From contig CAZKLS010000028.1 of the NCBI GenBank assembly GCA_964553405.1, positions 1 to 26,615 of the forward strand: 26,615 nucleotides of DNA, written 5' to 3'. Below, piece by piece: positions 15,709 to 24,153 of the stretch (positions within the stretch are counted from its first letter, which is position 1; each line of letters starts with the position of its first letter). The translations under genes were made by a program, and so were the position numbers. Source of the DNA: DATIRA01 sp964553405. Lineage in GTDB: Bacteria; Pseudomonadota; Gammaproteobacteria; Steroidobacterales; Steroidobacteraceae. The notes below the pieces were generated by a model. That model made no database searches. It saw nothing but the letters and a program-made list of their open reading frames with translations, and was not told the origin of the DNA.

Positions 15709-16740
15709 GTGCCGCTGCGGCTCGCCGACCTGGCCGTCCGTTTCGGCTGCGAGCTGCACGGCGACCCCGGGATCGAGGTCGACCGCGTCGCGACGCTGCA
15801 GGGCGCGGAGCCGGGTTCGCTCGCGTTCCTCGCTAACCCGCGCTACATACGCTACCTCGAGTCGACCCGCGCTTCCGCGGTCGTGCTCGGCCCGGAATCG
15901 GCGGACCGCTGCCCGGTCGCCGCACTCGTCTGCGCCAACCCGTACGCGGCCTACGCCCGCATCGCGCAGCTGCTTTACCCGTCCGGGCGGTTTGCCGGCG
16001 GGCGCCATCCGGCGGCTGTCGTCGACCCGGGCGCGCAGGTCGATGCCAGCGCCTGGATCGCGGCCGGCGCATATATCGAGGACGGCGCCAGCATCGGCGC
16101 GGGCTGCTGGGTGGGACCCGGTTCGATCGTGATGGGCGGAGCGCAGCTCGGCGCCGGCTCGACGCTGGTGGCCAACGTGACCGTCTGCCGCGAGGTCCGC
16201 ATCGGCGAGCGCTGCCTGCTGCACCCCGGCGTCGTGCTCGGGGCCGACGGGTTTGGCCAGGCGCCGGATTCGGGCGGCTACGTCAAGGTCCCGCAGGTCG
16301 GCCGGGTCGTCGTCGGCGATGACGTCGAGATCGGCGCGAACTCGACCGTCGACCGCGGCGCGATCGAGGACACGGTGATCGAGGACGGCGTGAAGATCGA
16401 CAACCTGGTCCAGATCGGCCACAACACGCACGTGGGCGCTCACACCGTGATCGCCGGCTGCGTCGGCATCTCCGGCAGCGCCCGGATCGGCCGGCGCTGC
16501 ATGATCGGCGGACAGGTCGGCATCGCCGGGCACCTGGAGATCTGCGACGACGTGGTGCTGACCGGGCGGACGATGGTGATCAGCTCGATACGCGAGCCGG
16601 GCATGTATTCAAGCGGAATCACCGCCGACGAGGCGCGGCGGTTCAGGCGCAACTCGGCGCGCTTCCACCAGCTCGACGAGCTCGCGCGACGGCTGCGCCG
16701 GCTCGAGCGCGCTGCCGCAGGTGACGAACGGGAAGAATGA
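15709..16740 (+). CDS. lpxD: UDP-3-O-(3-hydroxyacyl)glucosamine N-acyltransferase
   Basis: Third step of lipid A synthesis, adding an R-3-hydroxyacyl chain from ACP to the 2-amino group. The 343-residue protein has an N-terminal uridine-binding domain (about residues 1-100), then left-handed parallel beta-helix hexapeptide repeats. The catalytic histidine corresponds to His238 (QIGHNTHVGAH; E. coli His239), and the helix is capped by a C-terminal arginine-rich alpha helix (FRRNSARFHQLDELARRLRRLE). GTG start with GGGAGG 8 bp upstream. Its stop overlaps the fabZ start (ATGA). Confidence 0.96.
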   Translation: MPLRLADLAVRFGCELHGDPGIEVDRVATLQGAEPGSLAFLANPRYIRYLESTRASAVVLGPESADRCPVAALVCANPYAAYARIAQLLYPSGRFAGGRHPAAVVDPGAQVDASAWIAAGAYIEDGASIGAGCWVGPGSIVMGGAQLGAGSTLVANVTVCREVRIGERCLLHPGVVLGADGFGQAPDSGGYVKVPQVGRVVVGDDVEIGANSTVDRGAIEDTVIEDGVKIDNLVQIGHNTHVGAHTVIAGCVGISGSARIGRRCMIGGQVGIAGHLEICDDVVLTGRTMVISSIREPGMYSSGITADEARRFRRNSARFHQLDELARRLRRLERAAAGDEREE

Positions 16741-17189
16741 TGAACGAGACGAGCGGTGGCTTTTCGATCGACGAAGTGCTGCGGCGGCTGCCGCACCGGT
16801 ATCCGCTGCTGCTGGTGGACAGGGTGCTCGAGCACCAGCCGGGCCAGAGTCTGCGCGCGCTGAAGAACGTGACGGCGAACGAAGAGTATTTCGTCGGTCA
16901 TTTTCCCGGGCGGCCGGTGATGCCGGGCGTGCTGATCCTGGAGGCGATGGCCCAGTCGGCGGGCCTGCTGGCCTTTCTGACCGCGAACGTCTACCCGGAC
17001 GAGAACGTCACGTTCTATTTCGCGGGCATCGACAAGGCGCGCTTCCGCCGCCCGGTCATTCCAGGCGACCAGCTGATCCTGAGCGCGACGCTGCAGCGGC
17101 GCATCCGCACGATCTGGAAGTTCGCCACCGTCGCGGAGGTCGACGGCGAGGAAGTCTGCAGCGCGGAAATGATGGTGATGCCCGGCTGA
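16737..17189 (+). CDS. fabZ: 3-hydroxyacyl-ACP dehydratase FabZ
   Basis: Dehydrates 3-hydroxyacyl-ACP in fatty acid elongation. It competes with LpxA and LpxD for the same hydroxyacyl-ACP pool, which explains its place between them. The 150-residue hot-dog protein carries the catalytic His55 in GHFPGRPVMPG and Glu69 in LILEAMAQ. The first ATG (16737) overlaps the lpxD stop; the second (16740) would remove only one residue, and the sequence cannot decide between them. LPHRYPLLLVDRV at 18-30 is the usual family opening. Confidence 0.96.
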   Translation: MMNETSGGFSIDEVLRRLPHRYPLLLVDRVLEHQPGQSLRALKNVTANEEYFVGHFPGRPVMPGVLILEAMAQSAGLLAFLTANVYPDENVTFYFAGIDKARFRRPVIPGDQLILSATLQRRIRTIWKFATVAEVDGEEVCSAEMMVMPG

Positions 17190-17223
17190 TCCGGGCGTGC
17201 CCGCAAGCAGGGGAGAGCAGCAG

Positions 17224-18003
17224 ATGTCGTCTTCGATACACCCGACCGCGTTGATCGACCCGGGTGCCGAGCTCGGGCCGGACGTGACGGTCGGCGCCTA
17301 CGCGGTGATCGGCGCAGCGGTGACGATCGGTGCCCGCTCCAGCGTGGGGCCGCACGTCGTGATCAAGGGACCGACCTCGATCGGCGAGGACAACGAGGTG
17401 TTCCAGTTCGCCGCGGTCGGCGACGCGCCCCAGGACAAGAAATATCGCGGTGAGCCCACGCGGCTCGAGATCGGCGACCGCAACGTGATCCGGGAATACG
17501 TGACGCTGAACCGCGGCACGACCAAGGAGGAGGGCGTCACCCGGATCGGCAGCGACAACCTGTTCATGGCCTATTCGCACGTCGCGCACGACTGCGTCGT
17601 CGGCGACCGCTGCGTGCTCGCCAACAACGCCACGCTCGGCGGGCACGTGCACCTCGGCGACTGGGTGATCATGGCGGGCATGTCCGCGGTGCACCAGTTC
17701 TGCAAGGTCGGCGCGCATGCCTTCATCGCCAACTACACGGCCGTCACGCGCGACGTGCCGCCGTACGTGATGGCCACCGGGCTGCCCGCCGTGGCGCACA
17801 GCGTCAACGCCGAAGGCTTGAAGCGCAGGGATTTCACTCCGGCCCAGATCCGCAACATCCGCCACGCCTTCCGCATTCTGTACCGCTCGGGGCTGAAGCT
17901 CGCCGACGCGACCGAGCGCCTCAAGGACCTGGCCCGCGAGCAGCCGGAAATCCAGCCCATCGTGGACTTCCTGGCGCGTTCCACGCGCAGCATCGTGCGC
18001 TGA
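17224..18003 (+). CDS. lpxA: UDP-N-acetylglucosamine O-acyltransferase
   Basis: First step of lipid A synthesis, moving an R-3-hydroxyacyl chain from ACP to the 3-OH of UDP-GlcNAc. The 259-residue trimeric beta-helix protein has catalytic His122 (E. coli His125, in AHDC), His141 and His157 (AVHQFC), and a typical helical C-terminus ending RSTRSIVR. The ATG at 17224 with GGGAGAG (17211-17217) is preferred to the GTG at 17197, which adds nine unconserved residues. The residue aligned with the E. coli chain-length ruler Gly173 is Asn170 (AFIANYTAV), which suggests a shorter primary acyl chain than C14. Confidence 0.97.
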   Translation: MSSSIHPTALIDPGAELGPDVTVGAYAVIGAAVTIGARSSVGPHVVIKGPTSIGEDNEVFQFAAVGDAPQDKKYRGEPTRLEIGDRNVIREYVTLNRGTTKEEGVTRIGSDNLFMAYSHVAHDCVVGDRCVLANNATLGGHVHLGDWVIMAGMSAVHQFCKVGAHAFIANYTAVTRDVPPYVMATGLPAVAHSVNAEGLKRRDFTPAQIRNIRHAFRILYRSGLKLADATERLKDLAREQPEIQPIVDFLARSTRSIVR

Positions 18004-18017
18004 GGACGGGGCCCGCC

Positions 18018-19190
18018 GTGGCTCCCACAGCCGGCGAGCGCTGCATCGGGCTGGTCGCGGGCGAGACCTCCGGCGACAACCTCGGGGGCGGCCTGCTGCG
18101 GGCGCTGGCCGGCCGCCTGCCCGGTGAACGCTTCGTTGGTGTCGGCGGTCCACGGATGGTCGAGGCCGGTCTCGAGGCCTGGTGGCCCGCCGACACGCTC
18201 GCGGTGATGGGGCTGGCCGAGGTGCTGCGTCACCTGCCGCGCCTGCTGCGGCTGCGCAGCGAACTCGTCGCGAAATTCTCCGCCGCCCGTCCCGATGCGT
18301 TCGTCGGCATCGATTCCCCGGAGTTCAACCTGCGCCTCGCAGGTCAGCTCAAGGCCGCCGGGATACCCACGGTGCAGTACGTGAGCCCGCAGGTCTGGGC
18401 CTGGCGCCAGGGCAGGGTGCGCACGATCGGCCGCTCCGTGGACCTGGTGCTTTGCGTGCTGCCTTTCGAGCCCGCGTTCTACGAGTCACACGACGTCCGC
18501 GCGGTCTTCGTCGGTCACCCGCTCGCGGACCGCGTGCCGATGGACTCGGATCCCGAGGTCGCGAGGCGCACGCTCGGGCTCGAGACCGGACGACCCACCG
18601 TCGCGGTGCTGCCGGGCAGCCGGGGCGCGGAAGTGAGCCGGCTCGGCCCCGCGTTCGCGGCGACGATCGCCTGGCTGCAAGCCAGGCGGCCCGCGCTGCA
18701 GTTCGTGGCGCCAATGGCCAGCGCCGCCGCGCGCGCCACGTTCGAGCAGGCACTCGCCGCGCACGCTCCCGACGCCCGGACGCTGCTCGTCGATGGCAAC
18801 TCGCAGCAGGCGCTGGCTGCCGCGGATGCCGTGCTGGTCGCCTCGGGCACCGCGACGCTCGAGACCGCGCTGGTCAAGCGACCCATGGTCGTGGCATACC
18901 GCGTCGCGCCGCTGACAGGGTGGCTGCTGCGGGAGTTCAAGCTGGTGAAGACCGACTACTTCTCGCAGCCCAACCTGCTGGCCGGCCGGCAGCTGGTGCC
19001 GGAGTTCTTCCAGCGGGACGTTCGGCCGGAGGTGCTCGGTCCGGCGCTGCTCGGGCAGCTCGAGCGCCCGGACCGCGCCGAGCTGCTGCAGGAATTCCGC
19101 GCGATACACGAGTCGCTGCGCCGGAACGCGAGCGAACGTGCCGCCGAAGCCATCTGCGAGCTGATGGCAACCCGCCAGCGCCCGCGATGA
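18018..19190 (+). CDS. lpxB: Lipid-A-disaccharide synthase
   Basis: A GT19 glycosyltransferase joining UDP-2,3-diacylglucosamine and lipid X into the lipid A disaccharide at the inner membrane. The 390-residue protein has the family's N-terminal LVAGETSGDNLGG (residues 11-23), GVGGPRM, GIDSPEFNLRLA near residue 96, the signature YVSPQVWAWRQGR near residue 121, VGHPLAD, and the C-terminal half motif VLPGSRGAEV. GTG start at 18018, 14 bp after lpxA. It overlaps rnhB by 4 bp (ATGA). LpxH is also needed between LpxA/D and this step and is not in the window, which is usual. Confidence 0.95.
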   Translation: MAPTAGERCIGLVAGETSGDNLGGGLLRALAGRLPGERFVGVGGPRMVEAGLEAWWPADTLAVMGLAEVLRHLPRLLRLRSELVAKFSAARPDAFVGIDSPEFNLRLAGQLKAAGIPTVQYVSPQVWAWRQGRVRTIGRSVDLVLCVLPFEPAFYESHDVRAVFVGHPLADRVPMDSDPEVARRTLGLETGRPTVAVLPGSRGAEVSRLGPAFAATIAWLQARRPALQFVAPMASAAARATFEQALAAHAPDARTLLVDGNSQQALAAADAVLVASGTATLETALVKRPMVVAYRVAPLTGWLLREFKLVKTDYFSQPNLLAGRQLVPEFFQRDVRPEVLGPALLGQLERPDRAELLQEFRAIHESLRRNASERAAEAICELMATRQRPR

Positions 19191-19822
19191 GGGTCGCCGA
19201 CCCGCGGCAGTCCCGGTTCGACTGGCAGCGGCCCGGACTCGTGGCCGGCGTGGACGAGGCCGGCCGCGGACCGCTGGCGGGACCGGTGGTCGCCGCGGCC
19301 GTGATCCTCGACCCGTCCAGGCCGATCGCGGGCCTGGCCGACTCGAAGACGCTGCGGCCGGAGCGACGCGCCGCACTCGCCGAGCGGATCGAGCAGTCGA
19401 GCATGGCCTGGGGCCTGGGCTGGGCCAATGCGGCGGAGATAGACTCGCTGAACATCCTGCAGGCGACGATGCTCGCGATGCGCCGGGCGCTGATCGCGCT
19501 GCGCGTGACGCCTCAGCACGTCGCGTTCGACGGCAATCGCTGCCCGAGCGTGCAGGGCCTCGGTTTCCAGTGCAGCGCCGAGGCGGTGGTCGGCGGCGAC
19601 GCGCGTGTTCCTGGGATCAGCGCCGCGTCGATCCTGGCCAAGGTGGCGAGGGACCGGTTCATGGTGGCGCTGGACCGGCGCTATCCGGGCTACGATCTCG
19701 CGGTGCACAAGGGGTACCCGACGCCGCTGCACCTGGAGGCGCTCCGCAGGCTCGGCCCGTCCCCGGTGCACCGGCGGAGCTTCGCGCCGGTAAAATGCCT
19801 CGAGCCCCGCCCGAGCCGATGA
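19187..19822 (+). CDS. rnhB: Ribonuclease HII
   Basis: Cuts RNA in RNA-DNA hybrids and at single ribonucleotides in DNA, starting ribonucleotide excision repair. The 211-residue protein has the signature GVDEAGRGPLAGPVVAAAV with catalytic Asp23 and Glu24. It also has LADSKTL near residue 50, the third acidic site in HVAFDG near residue 114, and the SAASILAKVARDRFM helix near 144 with the fourth. The ATG overlaps the lpxB stop, and its own stop overlaps the dnaE start. The order lpxB-rnhB-dnaE is conserved in gammaproteobacteria. Confidence 0.96.
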   Translation: MRVADPRQSRFDWQRPGLVAGVDEAGRGPLAGPVVAAAVILDPSRPIAGLADSKTLRPERRAALAERIEQSSMAWGLGWANAAEIDSLNILQATMLAMRRALIALRVTPQHVAFDGNRCPSVQGLGFQCSAEAVVGGDARVPGISAASILAKVARDRFMVALDRRYPGYDLAVHKGYPTPLHLEALRRLGPSPVHRRSFAPVKCLEPRPSR

Positions 19823-22800
19823 CCATGGCAGGTTTCGTCCACCTCCACGTGCACACCGAGTATTCGCTGGTCGACAGCGTGCTGCGCATTTCCAGCGAGC
19901 GGCGTGACGACGGCAGCGTGGTGCGCGAGGGGCTGATGGACGCGGTGGCCCGGCTCGGCATGCCGGCGGTCGCGCTGACCGACCAGGTCAACCTGTTCGC
20001 GCTGGTGAAATTCTATCGCGCGGCGCTGGCGACCGGCATCAAGCCGCTGGTCGGCGTGGACCTGCTGCTCGAGCCGCTGGAGGAGCGCGGGGATCCCTCG
20101 CGGCTCGTGCTGCTCTGCCAGGACGAGCGCGGCTACCGGAACCTGACGCGGCTGGTCACGCGCGCCTACCTCGAGGGCCAGGGCCGGCATGGCCCGCTGG
20201 CGCGCCGCGACTGGCTGGACGCCGACGCCACGGCCGGGCTGATCGCGCTGTCCGGTGGCCGGGAGGGCGACGTGGGCCGGGCGCTGGCGAGCGGGCGTGC
20301 TCCGGAGGCGCGGGCGCTGCTCGACGGCTGGCTCGGCCTGTTCGGCGACCGCTATTACCTGGAAGTGCAGCGCACGGGTCGCCCGGGCGAGGAAGAGTGC
20401 GTCGCGGGGTCGCTGAAGCTCGCGGTGGCGGCCGGTGTGCCGATCGTCGCCACCAACGACGTCCGCTTCGTCACGCGCGAAGATTTCGAGGCGCACGAAG
20501 CGCGCGTCTGCATCCGCGCCGGATCGCTGCTGGCCGACGCGTCCCGCCCGAGGAACTACAGCGAGGAGCAGTACCTGCGGTCTCCCGAGGAGATGGCGAA
20601 GCTGTTTTCCGACCTGCCGGAGGCGCTGGAGAACTCCGTCGAGATCGCCAAGCGCCTGAACCTGGAGATCCGCCTCGGCCAGCCGTCGCTGCCCGCCTTC
20701 CCGGTTCCGGACGGACGCTCGATCGAGGATCACCTGCGGCGGGAGGCCGAGCGGGGACTGCTCGGCCGGTTCGAGAAGCCCGCGGCCGGGGGCACGTTGC
20801 GCATACCGCGCGAGGACTACCAGGCCCGGCTCGAGCAGGAACTCGACGTGATCTGCCAGATGGGCTTCCCGGGTTACTTCCTGATCGTGGCGGACTTCAT
20901 CCGCTGGGCCCGGGACAATGGCGTGCCGGTCGGGCCCGGACGCGGCTCCGGGGCCGGATCGCTGGTCGCCTACGCGCTGGGCATCACCGACCTCGACCCG
21001 CTCGAGCACGACCTGCTCTTCGAGCGCTTCCTCAATCCCGAGCGCGTTTCGATGCCCGACTTCGACGTGGACTTCTGCATGGAAGGCCGCGACCGCGTCA
21101 TCGAGTACGTCGCCGGGCGCTACGGGCGGGACCGGGTCTCGCAGATCATCACCTACGGCACGATGGCCGCCCGGGCCGTGGTGCGCGACGTGGCCAGGGT
21201 GCTGGGACACAGCTACGGGTTCGCCGACAGCATCGCGAAGCTGATCCCGTTCGAGCTCGGGATCACGCTCGAGCAGGCGCTCGAGAAGGAGGAGGAACTC
21301 CGCCGGCGCTACCGGGACGAGGACGAGGTCCGCGAGGTGATCGACCTCGCCCGGTCGCTGGAGGGGCTGGTACGCAATGCCGGCACGCACGCAGGCGGCG
21401 TCGTGATCTCGCCGTCGGTGCTGACGGACTTCGCGCCGCTCTACTGCGAAGAGGGCGGCGCGAGCATCGTCACCCAGTTCGACAAGGACGACGTCGAGGC
21501 AGCCGGGCTCGTCAAGTTCGACTTCCTGGGCCTGCGGACGCTCACGATCATCGACTGGGCGGTGCGGACCATCAACGAGCAGCGCGCGGCGACCGGCGAA
21601 CCGCCGCTCGACCTCGCGCAGCTGCCGATGGAGGACCCGGAAACCTACGCGCTGCTGAAGCGCTGCGAGACGACGGCGGTGTTCCAGCTCGAGTCGCGCG
21701 GCATGAAGGACCTGATCCGGCGGCTGCAGCCCGACTGCTTCGAGGACATCGTCGCGCTGGTCGCGCTGTTCCGCCCCGGGCCGCTGCAATCCGGCATGGT
21801 CGAGGACTTCATCAACCGCAAGCACGGCAGGATCAGCGGCCCGATCGACTACCTGCACCCCGAGCTCAAGCCGGTGCTGGCATCCACCTACGGCGTGATC
21901 CTGTACCAGGAGCAGGTCATGCAGATCGCCCAGGTGCTGGCCGGCTACACGCTCGGCGGAGCCGACCTGCTGCGCAGGGCGATGGGCAAGAAGAAGGCCG
22001 AGGAGATGGCCAAGCAGCGCTCGGTGTTCACCGACGGCGCCATTGCCCGCGGCGTACCTGAGGGGACCGCCCGGCACATCTTCGACCTGATGGAGAAGTT
22101 CGCGGGCTACGGCTTCAACAAGTCGCATTCGGCGGCCTACGCCGTGCTCTCGTACCAGACCGCCTGGCTGAAGGCGCATTACCCGGCCGCCTTCATGGCG
22201 GCGGTGCTGTCCTCCGACATGGACCGCACGGACAAGGTCGTCACGCTGATCGACGAGTGCGCGCGGATGAACCTCGAGGTCGAGCCGCCCGACATCAACG
22301 CCTCGCAGTACATGTTCACCGTCTCGGGGCCGGGCGCGATCCGCTACGGCCTCGGTGCGATCAAGGGCGTGGGCCAGGCGGCCGTGGAGAGCTGCATCGC
22401 CGAGCGCGATGCGAACGGGCCGTTCCGCGACATACTCGAGCTCTGCCGCCGACTGGACCTCAGTCGCGTGAACCGCCGCGTGCTCGAGGCGCTGGTGCGT
22501 TCCGGGGCGCTGGACGGGCTCGGCGCGAACCGCGCGACGCTGATGCACCAGCTGCCGGGTGCGCTGCAGGCGGCCGAGCAGTCTTCGCGTGCAGCGGCCG
22601 CCGGCCAGACCGACCTGTTCGGGCTCGAGGCGCCGTCGACCGAAGACGCGGGCCAGGAGGCGCTGCTGCAGGAGACGCTGCCCGAGTGGAGCGAGAACGT
22701 CCGCCTCGCCGGCGAGCGGGAAACGCTGGGCCTGTACCTGACCGGCCATCCCATAGCCCAGCACGAGCGGGAGCTGAAGCCGCTGGTCAGCGGCCGGATC

Positions 22801-23376
22801 GCCGACGTCGGCGGCGACCGTCCGGTCGGCGCGGGCGAGAACGGCTGGCGAACGCCGGGCAAGAACGTGACGCTCGCAGGGCTGGTGCTCGAGGTGCGAA
22901 AGCGGGCCGGGCGCGTCAGTTTCGTGCTCGACGACCGCAGCGGACGGCTCGAGGTGACGATGTTCGACGACGTCTACCAGCAGTACCGCTCGCTGGTGGC
23001 CCGTGACGCGATCCTGGTCGTCGAGGGGCAGCTGCGCTGGGACGACTTCATCGAGGACTGGCGGCTCGCGGCGCGCCGAATCCTGGACCTGGACCAGGCG
23101 CGCGAGCAGTTCGGGCGGAGACTGGTGCTGCGCTGGCCGGGCGGCTCGAACGGGGATTCCCGCCGACTGGTCGGAGCGATCGAGGAGGCGCTGACGCCGA
23201 GCCGTGGCGGGCGCTGCGCCGTCGCGATCCGCTACGCGCGGGAGGACGCGACCGCGCTCGTGCAGCTCGGCGAGGAGTGGGCGGTGAGACCGTCGCGGGA
23301 ACTGATCGAGCGGCTCGGGCAGATCGTCGGCGCGGACGGAATCGAGCTGCACTGCGCGCCGCGGCTCGATTCCTGA
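19819..23376 (+). CDS. dnaE: DNA polymerase III alpha subunit
   Basis: Replicative polymerase of 1185 residues. Order: an N-terminal PHP domain (HLHVHTEYS, residues 8-16), then the C-family polymerase core with catalytic Asp416 and Asp418 (PDFDVDF) and Asp568 (LVKFDFLGLRTL). A tandem helix-hairpin-helix region, a beta-clamp-binding motif QTDLFG (930-935) and an OB fold (from about 1015) follow. The PHP domain keeps HxHxH but has TDQ at 54-56, where metal-binding PHP domains have TDH, so autonomous proofreading is unlikely and a separate epsilon subunit is expected. ATG 19819 (coupled to rnhB) and ATG 19825 are both possible. accA, common downstream, is replaced here by a convergent gene. Confidence 0.97.
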   Translation: MTMAGFVHLHVHTEYSLVDSVLRISSERRDDGSVVREGLMDAVARLGMPAVALTDQVNLFALVKFYRAALATGIKPLVGVDLLLEPLEERGDPSRLVLLCQDERGYRNLTRLVTRAYLEGQGRHGPLARRDWLDADATAGLIALSGGREGDVGRALASGRAPEARALLDGWLGLFGDRYYLEVQRTGRPGEEECVAGSLKLAVAAGVPIVATNDVRFVTREDFEAHEARVCIRAGSLLADASRPRNYSEEQYLRSPEEMAKLFSDLPEALENSVEIAKRLNLEIRLGQPSLPAFPVPDGRSIEDHLRREAERGLLGRFEKPAAGGTLRIPREDYQARLEQELDVICQMGFPGYFLIVADFIRWARDNGVPVGPGRGSGAGSLVAYALGITDLDPLEHDLLFERFLNPERVSMPDFDVDFCMEGRDRVIEYVAGRYGRDRVSQIITYGTMAARAVVRDVARVLGHSYGFADSIAKLIPFELGITLEQALEKEEELRRRYRDEDEVREVIDLARSLEGLVRNAGTHAGGVVISPSVLTDFAPLYCEEGGASIVTQFDKDDVEAAGLVKFDFLGLRTLTIIDWAVRTINEQRAATGEPPLDLAQLPMEDPETYALLKRCETTAVFQLESRGMKDLIRRLQPDCFEDIVALVALFRPGPLQSGMVEDFINRKHGRISGPIDYLHPELKPVLASTYGVILYQEQVMQIAQVLAGYTLGGADLLRRAMGKKKAEEMAKQRSVFTDGAIARGVPEGTARHIFDLMEKFAGYGFNKSHSAAYAVLSYQTAWLKAHYPAAFMAAVLSSDMDRTDKVVTLIDECARMNLEVEPPDINASQYMFTVSGPGAIRYGLGAIKGVGQAAVESCIAERDANGPFRDILELCRRLDLSRVNRRVLEALVRSGALDGLGANRATLMHQLPGALQAAEQSSRAAAAGQTDLFGLEAPSTEDAGQEALLQETLPEWSENVRLAGERETLGLYLTGHPIAQHERELKPLVSGRIADVGGDRPVGAGENGWRTPGKNVTLAGLVLEVRKRAGRVSFVLDDRSGRLEVTMFDDVYQQYRSLVARDAILVVEGQLRWDDFIEDWRLAARRILDLDQAREQFGRRLVLRWPGGSNGDSRRLVGAIEEALTPSRGGRCAVAIRYAREDATALVQLGEEWAVRPSRELIERLGQIVGADGIELHCAPRLDS

Positions 23377-23379
23377 GCC

Positions 23380-23395
23380 CGGCGCACCGGCGCCG
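23380..23395. terminator. Possible hairpin between convergent dnaE and DUF4145 gene
   Basis: CGGCGC (23380-23385) and GCGCCG (23390-23395) form a 6-bp stem with an ACCG loop in the 25-bp gap between two convergent stop codons. No T-tract follows on either strand, so intrinsic termination would be weak. The symmetrical position is the main argument. Confidence 0.3.
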
Positions 23396-23401
23396 CGCGA
23401 G

Positions 23402-24118
23402 TCAGTCCTCGCCCGCGGCCCGGTCGACCGGGGTGATCCTGTCGAGCGTCTCGTCGGCGAAGTATCGCCTGACCATCATCGCCTGCTGCAGCTTCCCCTT
23501 GCGTACGTAGGTCTGGTACAGCAGGTCTTTCATCAGCTCGAGCAGCACGCCCGCCTCGTGCGGACCGACGCAGGGGAAGGTCGGCCATCCGTCGGCGTCG
23601 CTGCCGAACAGCACGCGCTTGATCACCTCGAAGGTCTGATCGTCGACGTCCGCCATTTCGCGCGCCTCGCCCAGACGCTCGACCACCCGCGGGCGGCCGT
23701 CTTGCCCGCTGTCGTTCAGGATCGCCTGCATCGTGCGCCTGCACATCGAGGCGAAGGCGTTGAAGTGTCCCGACGAGTAGCAGCCCAGCGCCTCCCTGAA
23801 CAGCGCTTCACTGTCCTCGGGCAGGTGGGTGAACTGGAACTTCTCCCGCGCGCGCTCGAGCTCGACGTAGGCGCTGCTGAGTTCGACGCGGCCGGTCCCG
23901 TACGCCTTGACCGCGAACTTCAGGAACACCGGCGCGTTGCAGGAGTCGCAGCGGTAGACCACGCCGACCTGCGAGGGCTTCGCGGCGAGCAGCTCCGGGT
24001 AGCGCGGGACCGAGACCGGACTGATGTGCGAGAAAACCTGGCAGTGGGGGCAGGTGAGCGCGAGGCTGCGCTCCCGGTCATGATGCAGCCGACTGTTCGC
24101 GTCGATGTACACGGACAT
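23402..24118 (-). CDS. Zinc-ribbon protein with DUF4145-like domain
   Basis: A 238-residue cytoplasmic protein with no signal peptide or membrane helix. Two CxxC pairs, Cys23/Cys26 (CPHC) and Cys57/Cys60 (CDSC), form a probable zinc ribbon. Residues from about 105 to 205 (FREALGCYSSGHFNAFASMCRRTMQAIL and onward) look like DUF4145, an all-helical domain of unknown function that sometimes occurs with restriction or defence enzymes. ATG 24118 has GGAGG about 10 bp upstream and begins just before the zinc ribbon; the longer frame to 24289 overlaps the upstream gene and adds no recognisable sequence. It is the last gene of the minus-strand run and convergent with dnaE. I cannot assign a function. 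Confidence 0.75.
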   Translation of the reverse strand: MSVYIDANSRLHHDRERSLALTCPHCQVFSHISPVSVPRYPELLAAKPSQVGVVYRCDSCNAPVFLKFAVKAYGTGRVELSSAYVELERAREKFQFTHLPEDSEALFREALGCYSSGHFNAFASMCRRTMQAILNDSGQDGRPRVVERLGEAREMADVDDQTFEVIKRVLFGSDADGWPTFPCVGPHEAGVLLELMKDLLYQTYVRKGKLQQAMMVRRYFADETLDRITPVDRAAGED

Positions 24119-24153
24119 CCGGCCGGATCCTCCGTCGGGACGATCCGGGAATC

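Noticed and set aside
19690..23352. 1220-residue minus-strand ORF opposite dnaE
   Set aside because: Antisense shadow of dnaE; low-complexity composition and no motifs.
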